A stretch of DNA of 6,745 nt, from assembly GCA_038327915.1 (NCBI GenBank), contig JBBQLO010000037.1:1-6745 (forward strand), written 5' to 3'. Position numbers and translations under genes: made by a program. Origin of the DNA: CAIXDB01 sp038327915. GTDB taxonomy: Bacteria > Patescibacteriota > Minisyncoccia > Phycocordibacterales > DATDWN01. Shown piece after piece: positions 5,795 to 6,745 of the stretch. The notes beneath the pieces are model-generated. The model was given only the letters and a program-made list of their open reading frames with translations, did not search any database and was not told where the DNA came from. Numbering within the stretch: position 1 is the first letter of the stretch; each line of letters opens with the position of its first letter.

Positions 5795-6546
5795 AAAGAC
5801 CCCGCTGCACTTGGGGGTTTCGGGGAGGCACCATCTTTTTTCTTATTATATGTTTCTAAATTAATTTTTGTCCGTTCCCAATCCGTAGGTGTGATTTTTT
5901 TGATTTCTTTTGTTTGCTCATCAATATCAAAAACCATATCTTGCTCTTTCCATCCTCTGAGTATTCCGTATTCCTCAAAAACATCTCCAAGTGCCTGCAT
6001 TTTATCGCGAGCTTTTTGTTGCCAGTTTTCAATATCCGCTTCTGACATACCACTTTCTCTTAATATTTGTGTCCTCTCATTCCACCTAATGCCCGTAGCT
6101 CGTTCCATTACAAAAAGATACTGGTTATTTTGTTCTGCTTTTGCAATCAGTCTTGGTGCAGGTAAACCCACATCAGTAACTAATTCCATTACTTTATATT
6201 CGTGAAATAGATCACCAGTTTGACCAACTTGTGCCTTTTCAGCATTAACACGTTTACCAACAACTTTTATTTTTTCTCCACTTGGATTTTTCCATTCGGG
6301 AAAATCCTTAACAGCTGTCGGGTCTTCTCTAACAGTTCCATCTTCATGATGTTTTATTTCACCACTTTTAACGTTTTTACCCTTTTCCTCAAAGTATTTT
6401 ATTGGTTCATTTTTAAATTCTTCAGGCACAAAATCTTCGATTTCTGGCTTGGATTCAACTTTTACTTTACCTCCCTGTTTTTTAGATAATTTTTGTTTCG
6501 ATTTACTGGATGATTCAAGGATGTTTTGTGTAGATTCTCCTTCCAT
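5791..6546 (-). CDS. Degenerate kinase-like (phosphotransferase-fold) protein with IS-derived C-terminus
   Basis: The 251-residue protein starts with a Lys/Ser/Glu-rich, probably disordered tail (1-60). Residues 93-225 recall the protein-kinase/APH fold. A strand with Lys (VVGKRV, Lys98) precedes a helix Glu (FHEYKVMELV, Glu116). GLPAPRLI (127-134) and a hinge-like YLFVMERATG (143-152) follow, and TDWERT (221-226) resembles the metal-binding D-W-E of APH-type kinases. A Gly-rich ATP loop is not visible. The place of the catalytic HGD/HRD motif reads RGWKEQDMVF, so activity is doubtful. The last nine residues (KPPSAAGSF) and the stop are encoded by the IS30 right inverted repeat, so the native C-terminus has been replaced. 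The start is supported by a -10 box exactly six bases upstream of the ATG. The fold call is an inference from motif order. Confidence 0.6.
   Translation of the reverse strand: MEGESTQNILESSSKSKQKLSKKQGGKVKVESKPEIEDFVPEEFKNEPIKYFEEKGKNVKSGEIKHHEDGTVREDPTAVKDFPEWKNPSGEKIKVVGKRVNAEKAQVGQTGDLFHEYKVMELVTDVGLPAPRLIAKAEQNNQYLFVMERATGIRWNERTQILRESGMSEADIENWQQKARDKMQALGDVFEEYGILRGWKEQDMVFDIDEQTKEIKKITPTDWERTKINLETYNKKKDGASPKPPSAAGSF
5794..5820 (-). terminator. Terminator formed by the IS30 right inverted repeat
   Basis: On the minus strand AAACCCC pairs with GGGGTCT (one G-T pair) around a loop of about ten bases and is followed by TTTTTAAT. It would end the transcript of the kinase-like gene right at its stop codon. 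In the plus direction the same stem is followed only by TTTC, so it is a weaker stop for the transposase transcript. Confidence 0.55.
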
Positions 6547-6552
6547 AATGAA

Positions 6553-6581
6553 ATAATAGTTTATTAAGTGTATTTTTACAA
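6553..6581 (-). promoter_or_regulatory. Promoter of the kinase-like gene, leaderless spacing
   Basis: TTGTAA (6581..6576) and TATTAT (6558..6553) are separated by 17 bases on the minus strand. The -10 ends six bases before the ATG at 6546, placing +1 on the A of the start codon. No Shine-Dalgarno is seen. Confidence 0.5.
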
Positions 6582-6600
6582 ATTTAATATTTACCTATAA

Positions 6601-6745
6601 CCAGACCCGCCCGAAAACCAATCGCCCATTCCGAAAAATGAAATCCCGCGCAAACAAAACGAGAATGGGAAGCGATGGGTGCGGAAGGCGGACACGGGGA
6701 GGAACACGCCTCATGGAGTGTTCTGGAGCGGATGCTGAGTCGTGA
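6601..6745. other. GC-rich terminal segment with inverted repeats, unassigned
   Basis: The last 145 bases have 83 G or C (57%), far above the rest of the window. ACCAATCGCCCATTC (6617-6631) can pair with GAATGGGAAGCGATGGGT (6663-6680), with a small bulge and one mismatch. GAACAC (6702-6707) can pair with GTGTTC (6718-6723). Several frames are open on both strands, as expected at this composition. One plus-strand frame from the ATG at 6675 reads MGAEGGHGEEHASWSVLERM and leaves the window open, with no good Shine-Dalgarno. It may be the edge of a gene, a structured RNA or another mobile-element end. Confidence 0.3.

Larger units (their letters stand above)
4772..5820 (+). mobile_element. IS30-family insertion sequence, about 1.05 kb, apparently complete
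   Basis: Inverted repeats flank a full transposase gene. The left repeat (4772-4788) is AAACCTTGAAGTGCAGC. The right repeat (5804-5820), read on the minus strand, is AAACCCCCAAGTGCAGC. They agree at 14 of 17 positions, with the three mismatches together. The length fits IS30 elements (about 1.0-1.2 kb). The bases just outside (ATT on the left, CGG on the right) do not form a direct repeat. Either the tips are a few bases off or the flanks were rearranged after insertion. Confidence 0.8.

Noticed and set aside
5891..6489. Plus-strand ORFs opposite the kinase-like gene
   Set aside because: Phe/Ser/Ile-rich translations are typical of the antisense strand of a Lys/Glu-rich gene, and no start signals are present.
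1..6745. CRISPR array, tRNA or rRNA gene
   Set aside because: No regularly spaced repeats and no tRNA or rRNA signature sequences were found by eye on either strand.

Overview
The window looks like an accessory stretch of a small, AT-rich bacterial genome, most likely a Patescibacteria/CPR lineage. That placement is an inference from three things: the style of the two insertion sequences, the short two-helix membrane fragment that resembles the start of CPR bacterial-PH-domain proteins, and several genes whose -10 box sits only about six bases before the ATG. No rRNA, tRNA or other lineage marker is present. TGA and TAA both serve as stops, with no sign of a recoded TGA.

Layout. Positions 1-140 hold the left end of an insertion sequence that runs off the window. 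The start of its HTH transposase gene is visible on the minus strand. This element cuts a minus-strand membrane-protein gene (102-413) right after a DLTPD motif. Positions 534-1811 encode a plus-strand membrane-anchored extracytoplasmic protein of unknown function with an apparently leaderless promoter. Positions 1812-1992 are non-coding. Positions 2069-3868 (minus) encode a full-length ABC half-exporter with its own intrinsic terminator at 1993-2032. Upstream of it, on the same strand, is a 43-codon ORF (3966-4097). That ORF has a promoter whose spacer is a perfect 7-3-7 palindrome, and a strong terminator-like hairpin (3900-3928) separates it from the exporter gene. The arrangement small peptide / leaky hairpin / ABC exporter is the most interesting unit here.

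Positions 4132-4488 contain a possible purE-like remnant, a cluster of four hairpins, and the promoter of a 94-codon ORF (4489-4773) that has an excellent Shine-Dalgarno sequence. An IS30-family element (about 4772-5820) with an intact DDE transposase follows. Its left inverted repeat supplies part of the stop codon of the 94-codon ORF. Its right inverted repeat supplies the last nine codons, the stop and a terminator hairpin for a convergent minus-strand gene (5791-6546) that encodes a degenerate kinase-like protein. The last 145 bases are abruptly GC-rich (about 57%) and contain inverted repeats but no gene I can assign.

Taken together, this is a mobile-element-remodelled region. Two insertion sequences abut three host ORFs and alter their ends, next to a possible peptide-export cassette.
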